Source: Mycobacterium alsense
GTDB taxonomy: Bacteria; Actinomycetota; Actinomycetes; Mycobacteriales; Mycobacteriaceae
Direction of reading: 5' to 3'
Assembly (NCBI RefSeq): GCF_002086635.1
Contig: NZ_MVHD01000050.1
Coordinates: 1-43,957, forward strand
Length of the DNA stretch: 43,957 bases
The position numbers and the translations under genes were made by a program. Each line of letters begins with the position of its first letter. Positions within the stretch are counted from its first letter, which is position 1. Of this stretch, positions 26,985 to 36,529 are shown in pieces. Under the pieces are notes generated by a model. It ran no database searches and was not told where the DNA came from. It was given only the letters and a program-made list of their open reading frames with translations.

Positions 26985-27716
26985 TCAGTACTCGATGATC
27001 CTAGTCAGGAACGGCGTCATGCCGGGCTTGCGCACCGGGCTGACGGTGACCTTGCCGGCTAGCGACGACGCCTCCAGCATCTGGCCGTTGCCCAGGTACA
27101 TGGTGACGTGCTGGCCGCCGTTCGGGCCGTAGAAGATGAGGTCGCCGCGCCTGGCCTCGTTCTGCGGAATGTGGCGGCCGAAGTTGTACTGGTCGCCGGA
27201 GAACCGCGGGATCAGGACGCCCACGCCGGCGAACATGTACCGCATCAGCCCCGAGCAGTCGAAGCCGGTGATGTTGGCGCCGTCGCCGACGCCTTTGCTC
27301 GGGCCGTTCAGCGAGCCGCCGCCCCACGAGTACGGCACCCCCATCTGCGAGCCGCCCCGCTTGATCACGTACTCGATGGCCTGGCGGCCGTTGGCCCGCG
27401 GGATCCGGCTGGGACTGGTCGCGCCCGCGTCGGCGGCGGGCGCGTTGCCACCCAGGTTGATGCCCAGCCCGCCGAGGAATTGCCGGCCCAGGTCCAGTGT
27501 GGTCTGCGTGGCCTGGGCGGTGGCCTGCAGCGAGGCGTTGGCGACCGCGAGCGGGTCTCCCGGGGCGCCTGCGCTGATCATGGCCGGCAGGGTGGGATCC
27601 CACGCGCCGGGGTCGGCGGCGGCCAGGGGGGCCGGCGCGATGACGGACCACATCAGCCCGGCCACCACGGCCACGCTCGAGGCCAGCTTGATCAGGCGAA
27701 ACCGCTTGTGGCGCAT
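26985..27716 (-). CDS. ripB: Peptidoglycan endopeptidase RipB (NlpC/P60)
   Basis: 243 residues from ATG 27716 (GAGGAG 2 nt before; the frame to 27752 overlaps ripA). A Sec signal peptide spans about 1-33 (RHKRFRLIK then a hydrophobic stretch ending APLAAADP). The C-terminal NlpC/P60 domain carries Cys154 (FDCSGL), His203 (GGQHV) and Glu215 (QMLEA), the Cys-His-Glu triad of RipA/RipB. It cleaves the D-Glu-mDAP bond in stem peptides during daughter-cell separation. Unlike RipA it lacks the coiled-coil inhibitory segment. It begins 10 bp after ripA. Confidence 0.95.
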   Translation of the reverse strand: MRHKRFRLIKLASSVAVVAGLMWSVIAPAPLAAADPGAWDPTLPAMISAGAPGDPLAVANASLQATAQATQTTLDLGRQFLGGLGINLGGNAPAADAGATSPSRIPRANGRQAIEYVIKRGGSQMGVPYSWGGGSLNGPSKGVGDGANITGFDCSGLMRYMFAGVGVLIPRFSGDQYNFGRHIPQNEARRGDLIFYGPNGGQHVTMYLGNGQMLEASSLAGKVTVSPVRKPGMTPFLTRIIEY

Positions 27717-27726
27717 AGCTCCTCGT

Positions 27727-29088
27727 TCAGTACTCGATATAACGGACCACATACGGCGTCATCCCACTGGTCCGCACGGGCGCGACGCGGACCTTCAAAC
27801 CGATGTCGGGGGCCTCGAGCATCTGCCCGTTGCCGAGGTAGATCGTCACGTGCTGGCTGCCGCCGGGGCCATAGAAGATGACGTCGCCGCGGCGCATCTG
27901 CGACGACGGGATCTTGCGGCCCAGGTTGTACTGCGAGCCCGAGTAGTGCGGCAGCTTGATGCCGACGCCGGCGAACGAGTACAGGACCAGGCCCGAACAG
28001 TCGAAGCCGGTGATGCCCGCGCCGGAGTCGATGCCCTTGCTCGGGCCGGCCGCGTTGCCGCCGCCCCAGGAGTAGGGCACCCCGATCTGCGACATGCCGC
28101 GCCGGATGACGTACTCGGAGGCCTGCCGCCCGTACACCCGCGGAATCCGGCCGTTGGTGATACCGGTGTCAGCGGTCGGGGCGGCGTCGGGCGGGAGGAG
28201 GCCCACCGACTGCAGGAACTTGCGCCCCATGTTGGCGGTGACCTGCGTCGAGGTGGCCGAGATCCCGAGCACCTGGTTCACCACCGCGATGGGGTCACCG
28301 GGCACGTTGGCGCTGGGCACCATCGGCAGCGTCGGGTCCCATAGCCCGTCCCACTGGCGACCTCCCGCGCGCGGCGCACCGGCGGCCGGCGCACCGGGGT
28401 CCCACCGGTCGCCCGACATCGGGACGGCCGCCCCTCCCCTGGCGGCCGACCACTCGCGCTTGGCCGCCTCGAGGCGGGCCTGGGCCTCGTCCCGCTCGGC
28501 GGCCAGGCGCGTCGCCCGTTCACGCTGTTCTGCGAACTTGCGCCTGGAGTCGGTGAGCGCGGCCACCGCGGCGTCCTGGCTGGCCTTCGCGTCCACCGCG
28601 GCCTTGTCGGCCTTCTGCTTTGCCAGCCGCGCCGCCGACTCCTTGTTCACCTGCTCGGTGCGGGCCCGCTGCAGCTTGTCCATCACCGCCCGGGAACTGG
28701 AGGTCAGGGTCCTGGAGGCGCTTTCGGTGGCGAGGATGTCCTCGGGGCTGGTCGCCGTCAGGTAGCTGCCCGAGGGGCCATTCATATAGGTGGCCGCCGC
28801 GAAGGTGTCGAAGCGCCGCTGCGCCGCGGCGATCGCGGCGTTGGCGTCCTTGACCGCCTGCCGGCTCGCTTCGAGTTCGTGTGCCGCGGTCGCCGCGTTG
28901 TCCCGCGCGGTTTCCACGTCGACGAGTGCCTTGTTGACGCTTTCCTGTTCCGTCTCGATCTCGGCGGTCAGGTCCTCCATCCGCTGGTTGGCCTTGGCGA
29001 CGTCGGCGATCAGCGACGCCAGGCGATCGGCGCCGGGATCACCCTGCGCCAGACCGGGGGTGCACAGCAGCATCGCCGCGCTCAGCAC
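27727..29088 (-). CDS. ripA: Peptidoglycan endopeptidase RipA; secretion signal disrupted by a frameshift
   Basis: 453 residues from GTG 29088 (H37Rv RipA 472). An N-terminal coiled coil at about 25-190 (AEIETEQESVNKALVDVETARDN; LAKQKADKAAVDAKASQ) is followed by a Pro/Gly linker and NlpC/P60 with Cys364, His413 and Glu425, aligning with H37Rv Cys383/His432/Glu444. RipA hydrolyses septal peptidoglycan with RpfB. The remaining N-terminus VLSAAMLLCTPGLAQGDP is only the hydrophobic half of the signal peptide; its basic start is encoded at 29162 but in another frame because AGGCT is duplicated at 29111-29120. Without the duplication the protein would be 476 residues. Secretion efficiency is therefore doubtful. 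Confidence 0.85.
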   Translation of the reverse strand: MLSAAMLLCTPGLAQGDPGADRLASLIADVAKANQRMEDLTAEIETEQESVNKALVDVETARDNAATAAHELEASRQAVKDANAAIAAAQRRFDTFAAATYMNGPSGSYLTATSPEDILATESASRTLTSSSRAVMDKLQRARTEQVNKESAARLAKQKADKAAVDAKASQDAAVAALTDSRRKFAEQRERATRLAAERDEAQARLEAAKREWSAARGGAAVPMSGDRWDPGAPAAGAPRAGGRQWDGLWDPTLPMVPSANVPGDPIAVVNQVLGISATSTQVTANMGRKFLQSVGLLPPDAAPTADTGITNGRIPRVYGRQASEYVIRRGMSQIGVPYSWGGGNAAGPSKGIDSGAGITGFDCSGLVLYSFAGVGIKLPHYSGSQYNLGRKIPSSQMRRGDVIFYGPGGSQHVTIYLGNGQMLEAPDIGLKVRVAPVRTSGMTPYVVRYIEY

Positions 29089-29162
29089 CGAGGGCAGCAG
29101 CGGCCGGACCAGCCTAGCCTCGCGACCGGTCGCGCAGAGGAGCCCGAGCGGGTGCGTCTCAT
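29082..29162 (-). pseudogene. Detached 5' end of ripA (out-of-frame signal-peptide start)
   Basis: ATG 29162, with GGAGA upstream, begins MRRTRSGSSARPVARL, which resembles the H37Rv RipA start MRRNRRGSPARPAARF. After residue 16 the frame shifts to GWSGRCCPRC and ends with TGA at 29082-29084. That stop overlaps the GTG (29088) of the rest of ripA as GTGCTGA, so ribosomes could in principle re-initiate. Removing one of the two AGGCT copies restores one continuous reading frame. Confidence 0.75.
29111..29120 (-). repeat. Tandem 5-bp duplication inside ripA
   Basis: The plus strand reads AGCCT-AGCCT (AGGCT twice on the coding strand). One copy gives an RLVRPLLPSVLSAAM reading frame that continues the signal peptide; two copies cause a +5 frameshift. 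Typical origin is slippage or a base-calling/assembly error. Confidence 0.75.
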
Positions 29163-29415
29163 TCGAGTTCAGGTCTCCTACGGCTCAGCGCGGGCGGCGA
29201 CGGAAGGCACGGTCGTATCGGGGGGCGGCCATAACAACACGAGCATCATTTGCACCGTACGTCACACGGGACGCGGTGGAAACGCTCGTCACAAACTGCA
29301 CTCGGGACGTGCGTTTAATGTGACCGAACGGTGACCTGCCCAGTTTGCCGCCGGGAATCACGACCGCTCGCGCGCCGGTGCGGCTGGAGGCGGATGGTCG
29401 TGTCAGACGGCGTTA
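29163..29415 (-). promoter_or_regulatory. ripA upstream region with GTCAC-type repeats
   Basis: This 253-bp gap carries, on the minus strand, GGTCAC-cgttc-GGTCAC (29336 to 29320), direct repeats 11 bp apart. On the plus strand it has GTCACA at 29261-29266 and 29288-29293; the latter is an inverted partner of TGTGAC at 29319-29324. Repeated GTCAC words one helical turn apart suit an OmpR-type regulator; MtrA is reported to control ripA in M. tuberculosis through GTCACA-like repeats. Assignment here is inference. Confidence 0.45.
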
Positions 29416-29955
29416 CTAGGCGCTACCGGTCGCGTCGGGCGGCGTGTCCGGCGCGGCCGCCGGCGTTGCTGGACGCCTGCCGCGCACCTGCAGGAGCCGG
29501 GTGCCCACCGCCGCGGCGAGCACGACGACCAACAGGAATATGGTCAGCGCCGTCCAGGGGAACTCCGGCGCGTTCAGCTCGTGCAGGAAGTGCTGCGCCG
29601 AGACCACCGGGTTGCCGGTCTTGGCGATGTCCTCGCCCGCCTCGAGGGTGACGCGCGGGAACTGCGTGCTGTAACTGCCGACGTAGTTCGGGCTGAGGGT
29701 GAGGACCGTCGCGTCGTGGTAGTCGGCGCCGACGACGGTCGAGATGTCGCGCAGCGGGGTGTCGTTCGGCGGGTTGTGGTCGAGCAGCACGATCTTGAGG
29801 TTGATGCCGTCGGCGCGCGCCTGGTTGACCACGCCGAGCAGGCCCGGCATGGCCGACGGCGGCGCGCTGACGCCGTCGGCGGCGACCTGAGCCTTGATGG
29901 CGGTCATGTCGACGTCCTGCGGGATGTAGGCGGGCAGGAACTGTTGGCCGGTCAT
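29416..29955 (-). CDS. Membrane protein of unknown function, Rv1476-like
   Basis: 179 residues (Rv1476 186). ATG with GGAGGG at 5 nt. The N-terminal soluble domain (about 1-130) has FLPAYIPQDVDMTAIKAQVAADGV, LKIVLLDHNPPNDTPLRDISTVVGADY and VLTLSPNYVGSYSTQFPRVTLEAGED, a fold reminiscent of the TPM-like domain. One membrane helix lies at about 134-155 and a short Pro/Ala tail follows. It always lies just upstream of ripA on the same strand, suggesting a link with cell-wall remodelling, but no function is known. Confidence 0.85.
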   Translation of the reverse strand: MTGQQFLPAYIPQDVDMTAIKAQVAADGVSAPPSAMPGLLGVVNQARADGINLKIVLLDHNPPNDTPLRDISTVVGADYHDATVLTLSPNYVGSYSTQFPRVTLEAGEDIAKTGNPVVSAQHFLHELNAPEFPWTALTIFLLVVVLAAAVGTRLLQVRGRRPATPAAAPDTPPDATGSA

Positions 29956-30051
29956 TGCGTCCCTCCTGGCGCGGTGCTAGGGGAACCGTACGCGATGCCC
30001 CGCCGCCCGGTGACGATGAGCGCGGCTTCGCGCCCGCGGGGTCGGAAACAG

Positions 30052-30062
30052 GGGTTAAACCC
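30052..30062. promoter_or_regulatory. Palindrome in the Rv1476/acn divergent region
   Basis: GGGTTAAACCC is a perfect 11-bp palindrome about the central base, about 125 bp before the acn start. The downstream TetR protein (Rv1474c in H37Rv) is reported to bind upstream of acn, so this is a candidate operator. A TAAAGT at 30123-30128 could be the acn -10 element; no convincing -35 was found. Low certainty. Confidence 0.3.
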
Positions 30063-30186
30063 GTCGCCCACGAGACAAGACTGGGTTACCGGGTGCCACG
30101 TAATGCAGGACAAGCGTACTGTTAAAGTAGCATCCGCGCCGCCGGCACAGCCCGCCGGCGGGAGAATTTAATCCTTGGGAGTTGAA

Positions 30187-33036
30187 GTGACTAACAAAGA
30201 TTCTGTGAACTCGTTCGGGGCCCGCGACACCCTCAAGGTCGGCGACAAGAGTTACCAGATCTATCGCCTCGACGCCGTCCCCAACACCGAGAAACTCCCG
30301 TACAGCCTCAAAGTTCTCGCCGAGAACCTGCTGCGCAACGAGGACGGCAGCAACATCACCAAGGACCACATCGAGGCCATCGCGAATTGGGATCCCAAGG
30401 CGGAGCCCAGCATTGAGATCCAGTACACGCCGGCGCGCGTGGTGATGCAGGACTTCACCGGCGTGCCGTGCATCGTCGACCTGGCCACCATGCGCGAGGC
30501 CGTCGCCGAGTTGGGCGGCAACCCGGAAAAGGTCAACCCGCTGGCGCCGGCCGATCTGGTGATCGACCATTCGGTGATCGCCGACCTGTTCGGCACCGCC
30601 GACGCCTTCCAGCGCAACGTCGAGATCGAGTACCAGCGCAACGGCGAGCGCTACCAGTTCCTGCGTTGGGGGCAGGGCGCTTTCGACGATTTCAAGGTGG
30701 TGCCGCCGGGCACCGGCATCGTGCACCAGGTCAACATCGAGTACCTGGCGAGCGTGGTGATGAGTCGGGCGGACGGCGCGGGAAAGATGACCGCCTACCC
30801 CGACACGTGCGTGGGTACCGACTCGCACACCACGATGGTCAACGGCCTCGGCGTGCTCGGCTGGGGCGAGGGCGGCATCGAGGCCGAGGCCGCGATGCTC
30901 GGCCAGCCGGTGTCGATGCTGATCCCCCGCGTCGTCGGCTTCAAGCTGACCGGCGAGATCCAGGCCGGCGTCACCGCCACCGATGTCGTGCTGACCGTGA
31001 CCCAGATGCTGCGCAAGCACGGCGTGGTCGGCAAGTTCGTCGAGTTCTACGGCGAGGGCGTGGCCGAGGTGCCGCTGGCCAACCGCGCCACGCTGGGCAA
31101 TATGAGCCCCGAATTCGGTTCCACCGCTGCGATTTTCCCGATCGACGAGGAGACCATCTCCTACCTGCGGTTTACCGGGCGCACCGAAGAGCAGCTGGCG
31201 CTGGTCGAGACCTACGCCAAGGAACAGGGCATGTGGCACGACCCCAAACACGAGCCGGAGTACTCCGAATACATCGAGCTCAACCTGTCCGACGTGGTGC
31301 CGTCCATCGCCGGGCCCAAGCGCCCGCAGGATCGGATCGCGCTGTCGGACGCCAAATCGACGTTCCGCGAACAGATTCCGAATTATGTGGGCGACGATCC
31401 CGACAAGAAGGACTACTCGAAGCTGGACGAGGCGGTCGACGAGACGTTCCCGGCCAGCGACCCGGAGGCGCTCAGCAACGGTCACGCCGACGACCGCCCG
31501 CCGGTGGAGTCGGCCGCCAGGCACGCCAAGGGCCGGGTCAGCAACCCGGTCAAGGTGCGCTCCGACGAACTGGGCGAGTTCGAGATCGACCACGGCGCGG
31601 TGGTGATCGCCGCGGTCACGTCGTGCACCAACACCTCCAACCCCGAGGTGATGCTGGGCGCGGCGCTGCTGGCACGCAACGCCGTCGAGAAGGGCCTGGC
31701 GTCCAAGCCCTGGGTGAAGACCACGATGGCGCCCGGCTCGCAGGTGGTCCACGACTACTACGAGAAGGCCGGCCTGTGGCCGTACCTGGAAAAGCTCGGT
31801 TTCTATCTGGTCGGCTACGGGTGCACCACCTGCATCGGCAACTCCGGACCGCTGCCCGACGAGATCTCGAAGGCGATCAACGACAACGACCTTTCGGTGG
31901 CGGCCGTGCTGTCGGGCAACCGCAACTTCGAGGGGCGCATCAACCCCGACGTGAAGATGAACTACCTGGCGTCGCCGCCGCTGGTGGTCGCCTACGCGCT
32001 GGCCGGGACCATGGACTTCGACTTCGACTCCCAGCCGCTGGGCAAGGACAAAGACGGCAACGACGTCTTCTTGAAGGACATCTGGCCGTCGCAGAAGGAC
32101 GTGTCTGACACCATCGCCTCGGCGATCAGCCAGGAGATGTTCACCAAGAACTACGCCGACGTGTTCAAGGGCGACGAGCGCTGGCGCAACCTGCCGACGC
32201 CCAGCGGCAATACCTTTGAGTGGGACCCGGATTCGACGTACGTGCGCAAGCCCCCGTACTTCGAGGGGATGTCGGCCGACCCCGAGCCGGTCAAGGACAT
32301 CACCGGCGCCCGGGTGCTGGCGCTGCTCGGCGACTCGGTGACCACCGACCACATCTCCCCCGCCGGCAGCATCAAGCCGGGCACCCCCGCGGCGCAGTAT
32401 CTCGACGAGCACGGCGTGGCCCGCAGGGACTACAACTCGTTCGGCTCGCGGCGCGGCAACCACGAAGTGATGATCCGCGGCACGTTCGCCAACATCCGGC
32501 TGCAGAACCAGCTACTTCGCACATTGGGGGAGGTCGTTGCGGGCGGCTACACCCGCGACTTCACCCAGGACGGCGCGCCGCAGGCGTTCATCTACGATGC
32601 GGCGCAAAACTACGCGGCACAAGGCATCCCGCTGGTCGTGCTGGGCGGCAAGGAGTACGGATCGGGTTCCTCGCGCGATTGGGCGGCCAAGGGGACGCTG
32701 CTGCTGGGCGTGCGGGCGGTGATCGCCGAGTCTTTCGAGCGCATCCACCGGTCCAACCTGATCGGCATGGGTGTCATCCCGTTGCAGTTCCCCGACGGCA
32801 AGTCGGCGCAAGACCTGGGGCTCGACGGCACCGAGGTCTTCGACATCACCGGTATCGAAGACCTCAACGACGGCAAGACGCCGAAGACCGTGCACGTCAA
32901 GGCGAGCAGGGAATCCGGCGGGGACGCAGTCGAGTTCGACGCGGTGGTGCGCATCGACACCCCCGGCGAGGCCGACTACTACCGCAACGGCGGCATCCTG
33001 CAGTACGTGCTGCGCAACATGCTGAAGTCGGGCTAG
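30187..33036 (+). CDS. acn: Aconitate hydratase
   Basis: 949 residues (H37Rv 943) from GTG 30187, preceded by GGGAG at 5 nt; a TTG at 30175 lies upstream in frame but would put the ribosome site inside the gene. IRP/AcnA-type layout: domains 1-3 with PDTCVGTDSHTTMVNGLGVLGWG, SCTNTSNPEVM (first cluster Cys) and GYGCTTCIGNSG (two Cys) binding the [4Fe-4S] cluster; a variable linker at about 400-455; then the swivel domain 4 with GDSVTTDHISPAG, NSFGSRRGNHEVM and GKEYGSGSSRDWAAKG. It isomerises citrate to isocitrate in the TCA cycle; apo-AcnA can bind mRNA in iron limitation. Confidence 0.97.
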   Translation: MTNKDSVNSFGARDTLKVGDKSYQIYRLDAVPNTEKLPYSLKVLAENLLRNEDGSNITKDHIEAIANWDPKAEPSIEIQYTPARVVMQDFTGVPCIVDLATMREAVAELGGNPEKVNPLAPADLVIDHSVIADLFGTADAFQRNVEIEYQRNGERYQFLRWGQGAFDDFKVVPPGTGIVHQVNIEYLASVVMSRADGAGKMTAYPDTCVGTDSHTTMVNGLGVLGWGEGGIEAEAAMLGQPVSMLIPRVVGFKLTGEIQAGVTATDVVLTVTQMLRKHGVVGKFVEFYGEGVAEVPLANRATLGNMSPEFGSTAAIFPIDEETISYLRFTGRTEEQLALVETYAKEQGMWHDPKHEPEYSEYIELNLSDVVPSIAGPKRPQDRIALSDAKSTFREQIPNYVGDDPDKKDYSKLDEAVDETFPASDPEALSNGHADDRPPVESAARHAKGRVSNPVKVRSDELGEFEIDHGAVVIAAVTSCTNTSNPEVMLGAALLARNAVEKGLASKPWVKTTMAPGSQVVHDYYEKAGLWPYLEKLGFYLVGYGCTTCIGNSGPLPDEISKAINDNDLSVAAVLSGNRNFEGRINPDVKMNYLASPPLVVAYALAGTMDFDFDSQPLGKDKDGNDVFLKDIWPSQKDVSDTIASAISQEMFTKNYADVFKGDERWRNLPTPSGNTFEWDPDSTYVRKPPYFEGMSADPEPVKDITGARVLALLGDSVTTDHISPAGSIKPGTPAAQYLDEHGVARRDYNSFGSRRGNHEVMIRGTFANIRLQNQLLRTLGEVVAGGYTRDFTQDGAPQAFIYDAAQNYAAQGIPLVVLGGKEYGSGSSRDWAAKGTLLLGVRAVIAESFERIHRSNLIGMGVIPLQFPDGKSAQDLGLDGTEVFDITGIEDLNDGKTPKTVHVKASRESGGDAVEFDAVVRIDTPGEADYYRNGGILQYVLRNMLKSG

Positions 33037-33061
33037 CCCGGCGGAAAGCCGGGCCCTGGCC

Positions 33062-33643
33062 ATGCCGAAAGTCAGCGAGGACCATCTGGCGGCCCGTCGC
33101 CGTCAGATTCTCGACGGCGCCCGCCGCTGCTTCGCCGAATACGGCTACGACAAGGCCACGGTGCGCCGGCTGGAAAAGGCGGTCGGCCTGTCGCGCGGCG
33201 CGATCTTCCACCACTTCCGGGACAAGGACGCGCTGTTTTTCGCGCTGGCCCACGAGGACGCCGAGCGGATGGCCGACGTGGCGTCCCGCGAGGGCCTCAT
33301 CCAGGTGATGCGCGACATGCTCGCCGCGCCCGAGGAGTTCGACTGGCTGGCCACCCGGTTGGAAATCGCGCGCAAGCTGCGCAACGATCCCGTTTTCAGC
33401 CGCGGCTGGGCGGAGCGCTCGGCCGAACTGGCGACGGCGACCACCGATCGGCTGCGCCGCCAGAAGGAGGCACACCGGGTGCGCGACGACGTCCCCGGCG
33501 AGGTCTTGCAGTGCTACCTGGAACTGGTTCTCGACGGGCTGGTGGCGCGGCTGGCATCCGGCGAGGATCCGCGGCGGCTGTCCGCGGTGCTCGACCTGGT
33601 GGAAAACTCGGTGCGCCGCAGCGGATTCGGGGCCGCGAGGTAA
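33062..33643 (+). CDS. TetR-family transcriptional regulator (Rv1474c-like)
   Basis: 193 residues (Rv1474c about 187). N-terminal HTH at about 12-58: RRRQILDGARRCFAEYGYDKATVRRLEKAVGLSRGAIFHHFRDKDALF. The C-terminal ligand domain is helical and has one Cys (QCYLEL). The start lies 25 bp after acn, so it is cotranscribed. In M. tuberculosis the orthologue is reported to regulate the acn operon and itself in response to iron; the same is likely here. Confidence 0.92.
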   Translation: MPKVSEDHLAARRRQILDGARRCFAEYGYDKATVRRLEKAVGLSRGAIFHHFRDKDALFFALAHEDAERMADVASREGLIQVMRDMLAAPEEFDWLATRLEIARKLRNDPVFSRGWAERSAELATATTDRLRRQKEAHRVRDDVPGEVLQCYLELVLDGLVARLASGEDPRRLSAVLDLVENSVRRSGFGAAR

Positions 33644-33681
33644 CGCCACTGCGAATGAGGGGACGAACTTTCGCAGTGACG
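33644..33681. terminator. Bidirectional hairpin between convergent Rv1474c-like and Rv1473A-like genes
   Basis: The arms CGCCACTGCGAA and CGTCACTGCGAA (the latter being the complement of TTCGCAGTGACG) pair 11 of 12, with a loop of about 14 nt. It fills exactly the whole gap between the two stop codons, the classic place of a bidirectional terminator. No U-run, as usual in mycobacteria. Its core CCACTGCGAA recurs at 23685-23740. Confidence 0.6.
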
Positions 33682-33909
33682 CTACGCTCGCGTGGACCGG
33701 GTCCGCCGCGAAGTGTGGTTGGGGCCGCCGCGGCCGCGCAGCGTGGTGCCGGACTCGAGCAGCATGCTGTGAATCGACCCGTACGACTTGCCGGTGGTCG
33801 CGGCCAGGGTGCGGATGCTGGCGCCGCCCTCGTAGGCGTTGCGCAATTCGTGCAACAGCTGGTCGCGCGTCTTCTTCGGCTTTTTCACCGCGCTTTTCGA
33901 CGTCCTCAA
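33682..33909 (-). CDS. Small helix-turn-helix protein (Rv1473A-like)
   Basis: 75 residues from TTG 33909 (GGGAGGGA just before it); the frame opens at 33957 with an ATG, giving 91. A basic N-terminus (KSAVKKPKKTRDQ) is followed by a resolvase-like HTH, HELRNAYEGGASIRTLAATTGKSYGSIHSMLLESG, in which GASIRTLAATTGKSYGSIHSML is the helix-turn-helix, then the basic tail RGRGGPNHTSRRTRSTRA. H37Rv Rv1473A is similarly small and called a possible regulator. Targets are unknown. It lies downstream of the ABC-F gene on the same strand. Confidence 0.8.
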   Translation of the reverse strand: MRTSKSAVKKPKKTRDQLLHELRNAYEGGASIRTLAATTGKSYGSIHSMLLESGTTLRGRGGPNHTSRRTRSTRA

Positions 33910-33999
33910 CGTTCCCTCCCCCACTGGACTCGATCCCAGCACACAGAGTAGGAACACCTCGCCGGGCGCGGGCGGGTTTTGGTCGAAATCGTCGGCGAT

Positions 34000-35637
<1,638 letters not shown>

Positions 35638-35683
35638 ATCTGTCTCCCGTGTCTTCCGTGTCTCCCACGGCTTCCCTTGTTCG

Positions 35684-36493
35684 CTACTTGTCGTCGGTGA
35701 ACACCGGCGGCCTCTTCTCGGCGCGCGCGGCAACCGCTTCTTCGAAGTTGGCGGTGAGTAGGCGGACGAAGAGCTGCCCCAGGCCCTCGGCCTGCATGTG
35801 CCCCTCCAGGCTACCGGCGTCGAGTCCAGTCCACAGTGTGCGCTTGGTCAACTCGATTCCCGGGCGCGAGAAGGCCGCGATGCGGGCGGCGATCGCGTAG
35901 CAGGTGTCCAGCAGCTGCGCCTCCGGCACCTGGCACGACACCAGCCCGATGCGCTCGGCCTCCTCGGCGGTGACGTCGCGGCCGGTCAGCATGATCTCGA
36001 ACGCGCGCGACGATCCGATGGCCCGCGGCAGCAGGTAGGAGAGGCCCAGCTCGCTGGCGGTCAGGCCGTTGTTGATGCCCGCGGCCCGGAAGTACGCGCT
36101 GGTCGAGGCGACCCGGATGTCGGCGGCCAAGGCCAGGCACAGGCCACCGCCGATGGCGGGGCCGTTGACCGCGGCGATCACCGGCTGGTGCAACCGCCGC
36201 AGCGCCAGGATCACGTCGTCGAGCACTTCCATCGACCGAAGCGCGTAGGTCGGGCGGGTCAGGCCCTCGACGTGGGGCACCGTGCCCGCGGACTTGTGGT
36301 CGGCGCCCGAGGAAAACCCTCGGCCCGCCCCGGTCAGCACGACGACCCGCACGGAGTTGTCGTAGCCGACCTGCTCGAGCGCCTCTTTGAGCGGCACCAT
36401 GACGTCGAACGCCATGGAGTTCATCCGCTCCGGCCGATTGAGGGTTATCAGCGCGACACCGGGCCGCGGTTGCTCTACCAGTACCAAACTCAC
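35684..36493 (-). CDS. echA12: Enoyl-CoA hydratase/isomerase family protein
   Basis: 269 residues, GTG start (H37Rv EchA12 285). Crotonase fold: LITLNRPERMNSM, VRVVVLTGAGRGFSSGADHK (oxyanion strand), AAVNGPAIGGGLCLALAADIRVAS (about 109-132), then GLTASELGLSYLLPRAIG with the Glu at the second catalytic site. It probably hydrates or isomerises an enoyl-CoA in fatty-acid or related degradation; the substrate is not known. Same strand as the ABC-F gene, 46 bp upstream of it. Confidence 0.93.
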   Translation of the reverse strand: MSLVLVEQPRPGVALITLNRPERMNSMAFDVMVPLKEALEQVGYDNSVRVVVLTGAGRGFSSGADHKSAGTVPHVEGLTRPTYALRSMEVLDDVILALRRLHQPVIAAVNGPAIGGGLCLALAADIRVASTSAYFRAAGINNGLTASELGLSYLLPRAIGSSRAFEIMLTGRDVTAEEAERIGLVSCQVPEAQLLDTCYAIAARIAAFSRPGIELTKRTLWTGLDAGSLEGHMQAEGLGQLFVRLLTANFEEAVAARAEKRPPVFTDDK

Positions 36494-36512
36494 CCGTGAA
36501 ACCTAACGCGAA

Positions 36513-36526
36513 CCGGACCGGTCCGG
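36513..36526. repeat. Perfect 14-bp palindrome between GAP-like gene and echA12
   Basis: CCGGACC-GGTCCGG is perfectly palindromic. It lies in the 36-bp gap downstream of the GAP-like stop and upstream of the echA12 GTG. It could be part of a terminator or an operator; without a loop it would form only a weak hairpin. Confidence 0.35.
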
Positions 36527-36529
36527 CGC

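Noticed and set aside
30055..32463. Minus-strand open frame of 802 codons opposite acn
   Set aside because: Antisense of aconitase; no motifs, and it would cover the acn promoter.
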